This document shows, one piece after another, positions 1 to 12,242 of a DNA stretch of 64,000 nucleotides. Source of the DNA: Eustoma russellianum. Its lineage: Eukaryota > Streptophyta > Magnoliopsida > Gentianales > Gentianaceae. Both the position numbers and the translations under genes were made by a program. Below the pieces are notes generated by a model that was not told the origin of the DNA, did not search any database, and was given only the letters and a program-made list of their open reading frames with translations. Location of the stretch: positions 43,511,935-43,575,934 of the forward strand of contig AP025041.1 in the NCBI GenBank assembly GCA_036186865.1, written 5' to 3'. The stretch's first letter is position 1. Each line of letters opens with the position of its first letter.

Positions 1-102
1 GTGTTATCAAACCAAACTCGAACCAATTTTAAAGTTTGTTTAGCTACGAATCCGAATTCGAAAACCTAGTATTCAGTTCGGCTCGGTTCGTTAACGCCCC
101 TA
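1..102. mobile_element. Truncated hAT-type MITE end in an RPL3 intron
   Basis: This stretch is rich in the motif family GGCTCGGTTCG and ends GTTAACGCCCCTA. The complete MITE at 27380-27686 ends in a similar way (TTTACCGCCCTA), so I read this as the right end of a related element whose left part is outside the window. It lies in the RPL3 intron downstream of the last exon seen. Family membership is inferred from the shared end only. Confidence 0.4.
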
Positions 103-281
103 ACCTGAGCAGAGTAAAGCCTTGTTTCACAAAGAAAAAATCAACCTTCCCCCGCACCCACCTCCAAACCAAAAAAGGCATTTAGATAATATTCCTAGAC
201 GAGACCAGAATCAGATCAGAACTCTTTTTATATATAAGATTTTGCTTTTGCAAGCTCACAAAGAAAGCGTAGGCAGCAAAC

Positions 282-2728
282 CTGTCAAACTCAGTTAAGG
301 CAGTGTGGGATTCTTGACCAGTCTTGCCGACCTTGTACACCTTCTTATTCATTTCAGTTCGATGGTGGTAACCATTCTGACCAGCCCTAGCGACAGTAAA
401 TGAAACTCGAGCAGGATGCCATGCTCCAATACATGCCACCTTTCGCAGACCCCTGTGAGTCTTGCGGGGCAGGCGAGTAACACCCCAACGAGTGACCACG
501 CCTTCATAACCCTTGCCCTTTGTCACTCCAATGATATCAATCATCTCATCCTTCTGAAAGACGGCATCGACAGGGACTTGCTTCTCAAAGAAACCATAGG
601 CAAAGTCCACCTTTTGAGCAATAGTTCCCCCGTTAACTTGGATCTCCATCAAGTGTGCCTTTTTCTGCTTCAACCCTTTCATTTTCCTTATCTAGTGGAT
701 ATCAATACAAAACCATGTAAGCTATAGATTTTCACAAGTACATATTGGTACAAACTGAATGTTACAAGGTGAAAACAAAACATCACACAGACTGCAACTT
801 GGAGGTAAATGAACATGAAAAATCGAGGAAAAAAGGAAACGACATAAATTAGAATACGAAAGATAACAAATAAATATTACATGCACAAGGTTTCTGCCAA
901 TGTACAATTTTCACTTATTCCTCCAAAAAAAAAAGAGTTAAAAAAAATGCTTGTATACATTACAGATTACCATCCGTGAGACTAAAATACAACAGACAAC
1001 AGGCAACAAGCTAGTTATCAGCATGGCAGAACTTTCTCAAAGCAGCAGCCGGGCATGCTTATCTTTTGTGACAACACTACAGAGCACATTTCAATATTTT
1101 GGGAATCTAGAAGGCTCAATCAAATAAAATGATAGGTTAAAGTGCAAATATCACACACTAAAAGCTACCTGAGTATGAGCCAAAACCCGAATCACTGTGG
1201 CATACTTCTTGAGCTTCTCCAGCTGCGTGTGGATCTCTTTCTTACCCTCTTCTGTCTCAAACTTTTTGGAGTACTTAGTGAAGGCCTTCTTTTTGGATTT
1301 GAACCAGTTCTTGTAGAACCTCCTTTTAACATCCTCACTAAGATGCTGTGCCCAAACAGTGTGCAACGAACGTAGGCCACGAGGAGTCTTGACATATCCC
1401 ACAACTCCAACAATTACCATGGGAGGAGTTTCAATAATAGTAACAGCCTCACATGTCTCCTTCTTGTGAAGCTCTGTATTTTCAAACATTTATCAATTCA
1501 TGTTAGCAAAAATAGATTGGAAAATAAGAATAAGAGGAAGTAGCATTACTCCAATAGAGGAATTTTAACCCAAAAAACAGCTAAATCTATTTCTAAGAAG
1601 AGTTAAATAAAGCAACTTTGGAAAATCAAAATAAGGTTAAACACGCTGTAATATCACATATTCCAAAAAGTGAGCCAAATCCCAACTGTCGGCCACTTTT
1701 TTTTTTAATAATCCATGATCAGAATTATACATACAAAAAGAGTATGCCTTGAAAAAGAAGAATTTTTTTCTTCCATAATGACCATTAGAAAATCCAACTT
1801 AAGCAGAAAATACAACACTTCTCATGCAGCTTTTCCTTTCATGAAAATCTAAATGATCACTGAATCCTGACAGTACGACTGTCACTATTTAATTACTAAT
1901 CAAACTATACAACTATCAAAGAAAAAATGGACAAAATGAAAATGATGAAAGACATGTGCCGAACTGCCTTCTTAAGATAAGATCACTTTCAGTTGACCAT
2001 ATGGACTACTTTTGACATCTTTCATGCACAACCAACCAGCTATTCCCACACACAACCACAAAAACAAAAACTATAAGAGAGAGAGAGAGACAGACAGAGG
2101 GGCAGATAATTTAGAATCAGGAACCCTTTGTTAAATAAGTACATGTTCATCACGGTCAAGAAGAAAAGTCACAAGCAGACTCCTATCCAAAAATTTCATC
2201 CACTCAATGCATAATCTAAAAACTTAAGAGCAAAAGAGGCTAACAGCATAACGTATAGTTGAAATAAGATACAAGCTTGTTTTAAATTGGAGCCATGGGG
2301 AAAGATGTATAAATATTACAAGATATTATCATGGTAGCAACTTACTTGATCCTGGCTTTTCGACCTCCCTAACAATGTGAGTCATACCAGCCTTGTAACC
2401 CAGGAAAGCAGTGAGCTTGCAGGGCTTGCTGGGGTCATCCTTTGGGAATGACTTCACTGCATACCAACATAATAACAGTTCAAGTTCAAAGATCACACAC
2501 TACAAAATATATGTGTTTAATAAATACATTCGACAGCCAATTAAGTCATAGAGACAAACAGTAACATCTAAATTACTGAACCAGCAAAAACACAAAATGA
2601 GAAGACATTCTTCCAAATTATTAAGAATAATGGACCAAGGTACCTTTTCCCCTGTGACGAGCAGCCCTCTTCCTGGGAAGAAACCCAAGGGATCCATGCC
2701 TCGGATGCTCAAACTTCCTGTGCGACAT
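282..2728 (-). CDS. RPL3: 60S ribosomal protein L3, 3' end outside window
   Basis: uL3 is a core protein of the large cytosolic ribosomal subunit and reaches toward the peptidyl transferase centre. Coding exons on the minus strand are 2644-2728, 2346-2456, 1169-1473 and 282-691. All have GT-AG borders and join in frame for about 303 codons, against about 389 in plant L3, so roughly 86 C-terminal residues lie left of base 1. The start is the ATG at 2728, which gives MSHRKFEHPRHGSLGF, the usual plant L3 N terminus. Exon 4 (starting IRKMKGLKQKK) holds the L3 signature around DIIGVTKGKGYEGVVTR and the conserved GAWHPAR loop. No stop or frameshift was seen. The last visible codon is split by a donor at 281-280. 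The first coding exon is preceded by a leader intron (2744-3735). Confidence 0.93.
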
Positions 2729-3800
2729 TTCCTCCCCCTTCAACTACACACATAACATCCAAAAGTGAAACATCGCCACAAAATTCTTCAGAGAAAAAAA
2801 AACAGCCGATTTTCTTACTATTTTCTACAAAACTACCCAAACCATGTTGAAATTTGGGCTTACATGAGGTGAGGCTAATATCCACTCAAACCCTTAAAGC
2901 AATGGGCGGTGGTACCTCATCCTCATATAAGCAATGCATTTTTCTCAAATTAGCTAATGTGGGATTCTCAATCCCTGCCCTCACGTGGCAACGTGACTTG
3001 ACATACACACGCGCCTTACAACCCGCCCTCAATCATCCTCATATAAGCCATGCATTTTTCACAAATTAGCTAATGTGGGATTCTCAATCCCCGCCCTCAC
3101 GTGGCAACGTGGCTTGACATACGCACGCGCCTTACAACCCGCCCTCAATCACAAAGCATGAACATCTGGACTTACATTAAGTGGCCAACCATAGACCAGG
3201 CAAAGATTGAGTCCACATTTTATACATGCTCTGATACCATGTTGAAACTTGGGCTTACATGAGGTGAGGCTCATATCCATTCAAAACCTTAAGGCAATGG
3301 ATGGTGGTACATCATCCTCATATAAGCCATGCATTTTTCTCAAATTAGCCAATGTGGATTCTCAACAAACCAATAAATCTTAAATTATCAAATGAAAATT
3401 AAACAAATGAGTATCGCGAAAGCACGCTGAACATTATAACTACAACAATAAGTGTATGTATCATAATACAGCTCGCTACAATTGCTTTGTCACAATGTTA
3501 ACAGATTTTGATATCAACTATCGAAGCCAAAAGAAGCTCAATCCAGAGGCCAGAACCTAATTGTCTAGTTCCAATCAAATGTGGAATATGCTAAAGGAAA
3601 ACTTCAAACAGGTGATTTTACCAGAATCTATATGATACGAAGGCATACAGATGAAAATTCTACAGATGTGAGGATAAGCTAAATCAAAAATGGCGTGTAA
3701 TGGAGTGAAAATTGGGGGAGAATTGGGGAGATTACCTCCGGAACGCGGCCTGCGGCGGCTGCAACTTAGAAGTGTGAGATTTTGGCATTGGCAAAAACCC
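2729..3800 (-). other. RPL3 5' UTR with leader intron
   Basis: Reading the minus strand, a leader exon ends at 3736 with CGGAG followed by GTAATC. An acceptor (TGTGTAG) lies at 2744, 15 bases before the ATG at 2728. This gives a 992-base leader intron, 2744-3735. Leader introns are common in plant ribosomal protein genes and often raise expression. The 5' limit of the leader exon is estimated from the telo-box position, not from a transcript. The intron contains a complete TRIM (2845-3367). Confidence 0.7.
2845..3367 (-). mobile_element. TRIM element in RPL3 leader intron
   Basis: This is a 523-bp terminal-repeat retrotransposon in miniature. The two terminal repeats are 2845 to about 2971 and 3240-3367 (about 128 bp; both start TGTTGAAA and the right one ends CTCAACA). 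The target duplication is AACCA at 2840-2844 and 3368-3372. Next to the right repeat, the minus strand reads TGGTATCAGAGC, the initiator-Met tRNA primer site, so the element is oriented on the minus strand. There is no coding capacity. A segment of about 118 bp (copies starting near 2918 and 3034) is tandemly doubled across the left LTR and interior. Confidence 0.85.
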
Positions 3801-3837
3801 TAAATACTTAAAAGGGTGGCAGTCGTAAATTTGCCCA
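3795..3837 (-). promoter_or_regulatory. RPL3 promoter motifs: telo-box and site II-like
   Basis: AAACCCTAA (telo-box) is present at 3795-3803, and TGCCCA (TGGGCA on the minus strand, a site II-like core) at 3832-3837, just upstream of the RPL3 leader exon. This pairing is well known in promoters of plant ribosomal protein genes and is linked to expression in dividing cells. No clear TATA box is visible. The start of transcription is inferred to be nearby. Confidence 0.6.
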
Positions 3838-3945
3838 TAGAACCCTAAGTTTTATTTCCTTCACGAGAAAGCCTCGTAAATAGTGTCCTTTTCTTTTTTT
3901 AGGAAAGCCACCAATTTTGTCCGAATTATTTTTGGCAATTCTAAT

Positions 3946-4955
3946 TAGAGTGGTCAATCTCAGACACGACTCGAAAACACGACCCGAACTTGATACGTTC
4001 TTTGTGGATATGGGTAAAACCTTAGCGGGTTTTGTATACAAATTGGGTAAGACCTGAAAGTTACACGCTAAGAGTGAGTCGTGTCCGGGTATACCCACGG
4101 GTTACCCATTTATACACGGCATACCCGATTTTTTAAAAATATATTTTAAATAAAAATTTTAAATTAATAAAGTAAAAAAACTTTCACCTAAAAAAAGCCT
4201 AACCTAATATCGGCTAATTCCCCCATTCCCCATTCTCATTCTCATTTCCATTTCCATTTCCATTTCCATCCCTCCTCCCCCTCCCCCTTCCTCCTTTTTA
4301 GTTCTTTTTCTTCCATCCTCCTATCCCGGTCTCTGACCTCCACCGCCGCTACCCCCTGTTAATCCATCATCATGTTGACTTGCTACTGTTACCAGGTGAA
4401 TACTCTTGCATGTTATTGTAACTGCACTCTGTTTGATTTTTTTGCTGGGAAAATGCACTTTAAAGAGAGGATTTTATTGTTTTCTTTGTCTGTTGATTGA
4501 TGTTGTATCATAAGAAAGTGGCAAAAGTTCTGCGCAATAGAATTCAAGTTTGTCCATAAGAGGGCCTGCGAAGTGCGAAGCTCAATGAGAACTGTAGAAG
4601 CTTTCGTTCAGATTTCAGTGCAATAAAATTTCTATGACATTTTTAATCTTGAACCTTTGGTTCTGAATCTATTGTTGTTTCTTATATTGTAACAGTAGTC
4701 GTTTAAATACATAAAACCTGAAAAATACACGAAATCTAAAAATATCTGAAAAATACATGAAATGACCTGTACACCGACTTGAAATATTTGGACTTGTCAA
4801 GTTCGTAGGTATACCCGATACACGACACGAAACCTGACATGTACATGTTTGGGTATCTACATTCATACACACGAAGCAAACAGGTAATGTATAGGTCTAG
4901 TACTTTGATATACGAAACCCAAAAAACACAAAACACGACCTGTTTGGCACTCCTA
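3946..4955. mobile_element. Non-autonomous hAT-like element, 1.0 kb
   Basis: The element runs from TAGAGTGGTC to GGCACTCCTA, with near-matching 8-bp duplications ATTCTAAT (3938-3945) and CTTCTAAT (4956-4963; 7 of 8 match). Subterminal DNA on both sides is full of ACACGACC-like motifs in opposite orientations. The middle holds pyrimidine-rich CATTTC runs near 4240-4290. No transposase frame is present. The 8-bp duplication and TAG...CTA ends suggest hAT, as for the clearer copy at 27380. Confidence 0.55.
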
Positions 4956-4963
4956 CTTCTAAT

Positions 4964-6275
4964 CTAAGAATAAAATCTTACACTCACCTTGTCTCCAATG
5001 TCAATTGTCTAATAGTTACACGTACGGCTAGCAACTCCAATGAGGTTGGCGATTCGAAATATGTTAGTTAATTTGAAAAGTTTTCGAGTTTTAATATAGT
5101 GTCAGGTCCGAGCGGGTATTTTAGTCGCCACATATATGTTTTGTTTTGGATTTCACATCACTTGAGGTATGTCTATCGATTTGCCTCACAGTCCTAAGAG
5201 ATTCGCCTAGCATTGGATATCTTTGACATGATACAAACACGCATAGGCTCCTCGTGAGTTTGGTCTATACGTTGGCCGGTTTTGGGTTCAACTCGAACTG
5301 GCTTGCGAGCCTTAGATTGTTTAGCTCGACCCATAACATGTACGGCCAGCAAAGAAAAAAGAGTAACTATTAAAAAAAAGAACCTAAAAAAGACTCGAAA
5401 GAGACCTAAACATGACCTAAAAAAGATCTGCCAAGACCCGTAACCCAAAAAGAACCAAGCATGACTCAAAATATCTGAACTTGTTAGATCTGTAGATAAA
5501 CCATAACACGACCAACGAACACAACATGTTTAGGTTTGGGTCGGCATTTCTAAACTCGTGAAGAAAACATGCCATATTTGGCTTGTCATCTATCGGGCAT
5601 ATTTGGCCTATAGATAAGAAAATGAGAGAGTCAAGGTTAAGATCGTATAGACATACACAACGGTGTGCTACAGATGCACCTGTTAGATGGTGCGCGACAA
5701 TGAATGAGATGCATGTTAAATGTGGGAAAAGGAAGACGAAAGAAGACTTAGAGATAGACATTAACGAAAGATATGACTTATATGACAGTTAATGATCATA
5801 CGATCAGTGATAGAATACAATGGAGACGATTCATCATGTAGCCGATATCATATAGATGTAGTAAGATTTAAGTGAGGATTTTAGGTACTTAGAGGTCAAT
5901 TACGGTTGAGATGATATGATAGTTTTAAAAGATACGTATTCTAAATGCCTGCATATCATACATTATATATGAAGATACATAACAAGAGAGAGGATTTAAG
6001 GTACGACTCAAAAACAAAATCAAAAACAAACAAAATATTAAAAAAAGAAAAATAAAGTGCAAGAGCAATCTGGGGCCGGCTATCTCTTCATTTGTGCATG
6101 TTGCTCTTTACCCTCATCAAGTAAAAGAGAAATTTTAATTATAGATTTTGTCCTTCTACTTGTTTTCTGATTGATGAGGTGTTTCTTTTTCCTTCTTTAG
6201 GAAGCCCTCGTCATTGTTGATTCGTGTTCCATGCCAAAATTATTATTAGTTTTTTCTGTTATGCTGGTTTATTGT
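4964..6275. other. Intergenic stretch without supported gene
   Basis: I see no gene here. From 5220 to 5570 there are more ACACGACC and GACCCGTAACCC-like motifs, which resemble the subterminal repeats of the element at 3946-4955 and may be an older, eroded relative. The rest is AT-rich unique-looking DNA. Confidence 0.4.
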
Positions 6276-6284
6276 ATTTTCTAC

Positions 6285-6465
6285 GGGTTCAGATCGCCTG
6301 ACCTCCCTTTAGGGGGTATTAAATGACCCGCTGACACGTGACACACAGGAGGGTGGTGAGGCTGGGTGCGGGTGACCCTCACCCAGCCTCACCACCCCAC
6401 CTGTGTGCCACGTGGCGGGCGGTCGCGAGGGGGTGAGACACGCTGGAGTCAGGGGATCCCGCTCC
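6285..6465. mobile_element. Foldback MITE, Mutator-type
   Basis: The element starts GGGTTCAGATCGCC and has a long central palindrome (GAGGCTGGGTGCGG against CCTCACCCAGCCTC) flanked by CACGTG-containing arms. The flanks are ATTTTCTAC (6276-6284) and ATTTTCTAT (6466-6474), a 9-bp duplication with one mismatch, as expected for Mutator-like insertion. It is related to the copies at 33141 and 40789. Confidence 0.65.
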
Positions 6466-6955
6466 ATTTTCTATGGACCAATTGGACATGGCTTTCCAAA
6501 TTTTCCAGTGCTATCTGTTTTTCTGAAAGAAAAGGAAAAGAAGTTGGGGGAGTGTTTCCCCTATATGTCAAGCGGAGACAGACAACAGCGTCGGTCAGAG
6601 AATTCAAAGCCTCATTGTAGAGGGGAACAGGAGTAAAGGCAGACACAAACTGACTTGGGATGAGCAGATAAGGCACGATCTACTAGATTTGCACCTCTCT
6701 GAGGAAATGGTCTACGATAGAAGGTCATGGAGACATAAGATTAAGGTTAACGAGGTATATGTCATATATAAAGACACTTTAGAGTATATTTAGGGACATA
6801 GATAGGCGTAGACACTATCTACGCTTTAGGTTGACTTTGCACTTGGTTTGCGTATGTTATACCGTTGTTTTACATTACATGTACATATTCACGTGATGTG
6901 TATTTTAATACCGAAAGTCCTTTTTTGTATTTCTTGAATTTCCTCACTAACACAC

Positions 6956-7833
6956 TGTTAGAAAATATGTATATGGCACAGGAAAACCAAACAAAAAAGA
7001 CAATGAAAGCCGAGACGAGTTTCGGGATAACTCTGTCCTTAAAGCAATTTAGCCTCTACCGGTGAGCAAGGTAGACTGCAATAGCTAATGCTTCCCAAGA
7101 TATAACGGCTTACTCTCTTTAGTTTGCTCTACTAGAGAGAGTTTGAACTTGATGGTAGAAGAGATTGATAGTAGAGAGAATGAGAGAAAAAAGTACTACA
7201 GAAAATTCAATAGTTTTTAAGAGTTTTTCATGTATATGTTGAAGATAGCAAATCCCAATATTTATAGGCTTTTGGTTTTCAAAACACAGGTTTAAAAGAC
7301 CATTTTCTGCAGTTTTTTCCCCCTAGGATCGGCCATGAACGTTCAACATGAAAGGAGATGTCATTTGGAGGAGAAGATGCATCTTTTAGGGGCACATTAG
7401 GTGCCTCATGTCACTTCGAACGACTGTACAAAATGACATCGAACGACTGTACAAAATGACATAGGAGCTTCATGTGACATCGAACGACTGTACAAAATGA
7501 CATTAGGTGCTTCATGTGACATTGAACAACTGTACAAAATCACATTAGGCGCTTCATGTGACATTGAACGCCTATAGGCGTTCGAAGTGTTCTGGAAGTG
7601 TTCCCGAACACTTCGAACGCCTACATGAGGCGCTTCAAGTGTTCTGGAAGTGTTCCAGAACACTTCGAACGCCTACATTAGGCGCTTAAAGTGTTTGGAA
7701 CCCCCCCTCACTTTTTCCTTCCATTGTTCATAAAACACTCCAAACTTCATCCAATCTCCTATCAATAGGTTACATAACATTATACAAGGTTGGATCACAA
7801 GATTTAAAGTACTTTTAAGTACTTTTTCCAACA
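6956..7833 (-). repeat. Copia 3' LTR (left copy)
   Basis: 878 bp, TGTTAGAA...TTCCAACA on the plus strand. It differs from the right LTR by a 10-bp duplication near 7811-7820, runs of C and T near 7705, and scattered substitutions, so the insertion is not new. It contains a TATA-like CTATAAATA (minus strand, 7259-7267) and the repeat/hairpin block at 7410-7700. Confidence 0.9.
7410..7700. repeat. Tandem repeats and hairpins in Copia LTR U3
   Basis: Several short units built on GAACGACTGTACAAAATGACAT are followed by two strong inverted repeats: GTTCGAAGTGTTC pairs with GAACACTTCGAAC around 7578-7620, and a second related hairpin lies at 7640-7675. The block lies upstream of the element's TATA box, where U3 enhancers lie. 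Nearby open frames are translations of these repeats, not genes. Confidence 0.75.
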
Positions 7834-8403
7834 ATCCCCCACATGATCCAATCTTGTATAGTCACAAACGAACGACCATAAACCAACCTTTCTACTATCA
7901 ACCAAAGATAATGATACCTAACGGATACGATGACTTGTGGTCTTGAATCGTCGGTAGTACAACTTGAGTTATATAAACGGAAGTAAGATGAACTTTGTCT
8001 TGAATCTTACTCCACTATTGTTTATATGAACAACAAGAAGACATATCATTATCTACTTCTTCAAGTTCGCGGTTTTGGTGCGATATCGGCCATGTACCTA
8101 TCTCGGGATTCATAAGCTCTCTAGAGAGTTTTCCAAGCTCTCACAGGAAGCGGCACCACTTCCAAGCTTATATAGGTGAAATTCATCAAGTGTGCACTGT
8201 TCACACCACCATACAACATGGCTATGAATTTTCATTAAGAGATTCTCGAAATCTCACCCTCGAATTTTTACAGTGAACACTGTCGACAACAACACCTTAG
8301 GGAGGAACACTTTGATAGTGCAACATAGAACTCTTTCATGACTTGTTTTTACCACATTGAACCCCGTTTGTAGGATCTCTACTAATAGTGGGTTGGGTTC
8401 CCG

Positions 8404-10933
8404 TCATGAAGAATTCTCTACAGATGGAATAAGTCTCATCCCCCTCGATGTTTCATAGACTAACTTCTTATTTAGTCCTTTAGTTAAGGGGTCAGCAAGG
8501 TTAAACTTGGTTCTTACAAACTCCAAGTTTACCACCCCTGAACTTATCAACTCACGCACAATATTGTGCCTTAAACGGATATGCCGGCTCTTTCCATTAT
8601 AAATCTTGTTCTTTGCACGTGCGATCGCAGCCTGAGAATCACAATGAATAGATACAGAAGGCATAGGTTTAGACCACAAAGGAATATCAACAAGTAAATT
8701 CCTTAACCACTCAGCCTCTGTACTATCAAGTTTTAACGCAATAAATTCAGACTCCATTGTAGATTTAGCACTACAAGTTTGTTTACATGATTTCCAAGAG
8801 ATAGCTGCATCACCCAATGTAAACACATATCCATTAGTGGAGTTTATCTCATTATTATCTGTCACCCAATTAGCATCACAATAGCCTTCTAAAACAGAGG
8901 GTGAACCACTAAACACAAGTCCTAAATTCATTGTACCTTTAAGATATCTCAATAATCGTCTTAATGCACACCAATGTTTTTCATTAGGATTATGAGTATA
9001 TCTTGCAAGTCTATTTACAGCATATGCAATATCGGGTCTAGTGTAATTCATCAAGTACATTACACTACCAATTATTCTAGCATATTCACATTGAGACACA
9101 CTTTCAAATTTATTCTTTGTCAATGTCACATGTGAATCATAGGGAGAACTAACTGGTTTCACATCATAATGATTAAACTTTTTCAATATTTTCTCAACAT
9201 AGTGTTCTTGAGAAAGTAGGTCACCCCCACATTTCTCCACTAACTTAAGTCCAAGAATTAAATCTGTCTTCCCCATATCTTTCATGTCAAAAACAGAAGA
9301 CAAAAATGATTTTGTGTTATTTACAACAATTATGTTGGTACCAAAAATTAACATATCATCAACATAAAGACAAATAATGAAACCATCACAATCATCAAAT
9401 TTACTATACACACAACGATCACTTTCATTTACTACAATAGCCATTTGACACCATGACATTGTCAAATTTTTCATGCCATTGTTTAGGTGCTTGCTTAAGA
9501 CCATACAAAGACTTCTTAAGCTTACACACTTTATGCTCTTGGCCTTTAACTATCATACCCTCGGGTTGTTTCATATATATCTCTTCTTCCAAATCTCTAT
9601 TTAAAAACGCTGTTTTCACATCCATTTGATGGATAACAAGTTTGTAAATGGAGGCAAGAGCTATTAACACTCTAATGGTAGTAATTCTAGCAACTGGAGA
9701 ATATGTATCGAAGAAATCGATACCTTCTTGTTGCGTGAACCCTTTAGCGACAAGCCTAGCTTTAAACTTATCAATTGTTCCATCCGCCTTTAGCTTCTTT
9801 CTAAAGACCCACTTACAACTGATAGGTTTACAACCTCTAGGCAAATCTACCAATTCCCAAGTGTTATTACTTAAAATCGACTCAAGCTCGCTATTAATGG
9901 CTTCTTTCCAAAACTTAGAATCTATTGAATTAATGGCATCTCCATAAGTTTTGGGGTCATCTTTTAAAATGAATGCTGTTGTAAAATCATTCCCAAAAGA
10001 TTTTTCAATTCTTTGCCTCTTACTTCTTCTAGGTAGATCAATCTCTTGATTAACTACGGACTTATTAGACTCGCCTATCTCAAATTTGGAAGCAACTTCG
10101 GATTGTATTTTCATAGGAAAGATATGTTCAAAAAATTCAGCATCTTTAGATTCCAATATAGAACTATTATCTATAGCCATGAATCTATATGCTGCACTAT
10201 TTTGAGCATATCCGATGAACACACAATCCCTTGTCTTAGACCTGATTTTACTTCTCTTAAAATCAAGAATACCAACTTTGGCTAAACACCCCCAAACTTT
10301 CAAGTAACTCAGGTTGGGTGCATAGCCTTTCCATAACTCATATAGTGTTTTATCTAACTTCTTATGTGGTATCCTATTTAATATATGACATGCAGTCAAG
10401 ATTGCCTCACCCCACATATTGTCTGGCAATCCTGAACTGACTAACATCGCATTCATCATATTTTTGAGTGTTCTATTCTTTCTTTCGGCTACTCCGTTGG
10501 ATTGAGGTGTATACTGGGGTGTGACCTCATGAATAATGCCATTTTCTTTACAAAACCTTTGTAAAGAATCTGTACTATATTCACCACATCTATCAGTCCT
10601 AAGCCTTTTGATCCTTAAATCTAACTGATTTTCAACTTCATTTTTGTAACTTATAAACATAGACTCAGTCTCATACTTATGACTTAACAGATATACCTTA
10701 GCATATCTAGAGTAATCATCAATAAAAGTAACATAATATCTTTTACCGCCTTTACTCATATGATTCTTAAAATCACCTAAGTCACTATGTATTAGACCAA
10801 GTTTTTGTGAAACTCTATCAACTTTCTTAAATGGTCTCTTATGATGTTTAGCCTCAACACAATGTTCACATTTATCAAAATTCTCACCATCATATGAAAT
10901 CATATTCATGTTTTTGAGTTTCTTAATGATTCA
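8404..10933 (-). pseudogene. Broken Copia pol: integrase, RT, RNase H
   Basis: This is the main pol part of the degenerate Copia. One frame (10909 down to 9425) covers the zinc-binding HHCC end, the integrase core and the start of RT. A second frame (9504 down to 8404) carries RT with YVDDM, then RNase H. The two overlap in different frames, so an indel lies near 9440, after the residues NVMVSNGY. A TGA at 10931-10933 cuts it from the protease part. The family normally reads this as one polyprotein of about 1,300 residues. Confidence 0.88.
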
Positions 10934-12240
10934 TATGTTTGCATGTCCTAATCTAGCATGCCACATATCAAGAGACTCGGCAAAGTAAACAGAACTGGAT
11001 GCTTCTTTATTATTAGACAAATAGATAGCGTCAAGAACAAGCAGCCCCCCATTACAAAATCCCTTATCAACAAACTCCCCATTTCTAGATAAGACAAGTT
11101 TATCAGACTCAAGAACAAGTTTAATGTTGGCCTTGTTCAGTAGTACGCCGGATATCAAGTTCCTACGCATAGCAGGAACATGTAACACATTGCTTAACTC
11201 CAGTTTCTTTCCTGAGGTCAACTTGAGAAGCACCCTACCCTTTCCAAGAACTTGAGTACCATGTGCATCTCCCAAGAAGACTTGTTCACCGTTTCCTATT
11301 TCTTGATAATCAGAAAATAGGTCCTTACTGGTAGCCCCTGTGTCTACCACTCATTCCGTTGCACTACTGACAAGGTTTACCTCCGTTAGGACGACTGCTG
11401 CAATGACATCATCTGCTGCGCCTGAATCCTCCACAAGGTTTGCTTGATTGACGTTTTGGCCTTTCCTTTTTCTACAATTGACAGCTCGGTGTCCTGACTT
11501 CCCACAAACCCAGCAAACACATTTGATCTTCTTTTGGGCCTACACAATAATTTTCTTACCTTTATTTCCACCATTATTGTTGCCGCCGCCGCTGGTCTGG
11601 AATCTCTGTTTCTTCGCAGCATGCTCAACAATATTAGCCTTGACACCTTCTTGATTGTGAGAATCATCTTCCATTCTGTTGTTCTCTTCGATGCGTATGT
11701 GTTTGATTACAGCATCTAGAGACAACTTGGCATCGTCATGCTTTCCTCTCTTCTTGTATTTGCTCCAAGAAGGAGGAAGTTTCTCCAGTAACGCTGCAGC
11801 CTGGAAGGTCTCATCGATCTTGATTCCTTCTTGTTCCAGATTATCCACCAATTGTTGAAATTGATGGATTTGATCATTGATCGGAACATGATCCACCATA
11901 TGGAACTTTAAGAATTCACTCACCACGTATTTGCGCTTACCGACATCCTCAGCACCATATTTGCTTTCAAGTGTTGACCATATCTCCTTAGCCGAAGTAA
12001 ATTTGACATAGATGTCAAACAATGAGTTGGACAAAAAGTGTAGAATATGACCTCTGCAAGTTATATTGTCCGAATCATACTTGCGTGCCTCTGCTTCATC
12101 AGTAGGTTTGTCCATCTTGAGCACGTATGAAACAGATAGCATCTCGAGAAAAACAGCACCTTGGCCGCCCATCTCTTGTAGAACTTGCCATCAAATGGCT
12201 CCAACTTTGTCATATCCGGAAGAGCTTGTTTGGTTGCCAT
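10934..12240 (-). pseudogene. Broken Copia gag and protease
   Basis: Gag most likely starts at the ATG at 12240 (MATKQALPDMTKLEPFDG), only 18 bases inside the LTR border. A frameshift lies at an A run near 12147-12151. Further breaks are a TAG at 11540-11542 just before the zinc knuckle (pattern CX2CX4HX4C, C-W-V-C ... H ... C near 11480-11510) and a TGA at 11351-11353 directly before the protease VVDTGAT motif. The protease frame then runs to 10934. Known role: gag forms the particle and protease cuts the polyprotein. Here both are dead unless the breaks are sequence errors. Confidence 0.85.
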
Positions 12241-12242
12241 AG

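Noticed and set aside
2500..2712. 70-codon frame overlapping RPL3 exon 1
   Set aside because: Out of frame with L3 and running into the intron; the in-frame reading gives the known L3 N terminus.
5194..5792. Open frames of 69-114 codons
   Set aside because: Low-complexity frames in eroded repeat DNA, no domain and no splice support.
6366..6636. Two overlapping open frames of about 80 codons
   Set aside because: They lie over the foldback MITE and its flank. No similarity to any protein I know.
7406..7663. Open frame with repeated MSHEAPNVILYS, seen again at 12709-12966
   Set aside because: It is a translation of tandem repeats in both LTRs of the degenerate Copia. The repeated peptide reflects DNA repeats, not a protein family.
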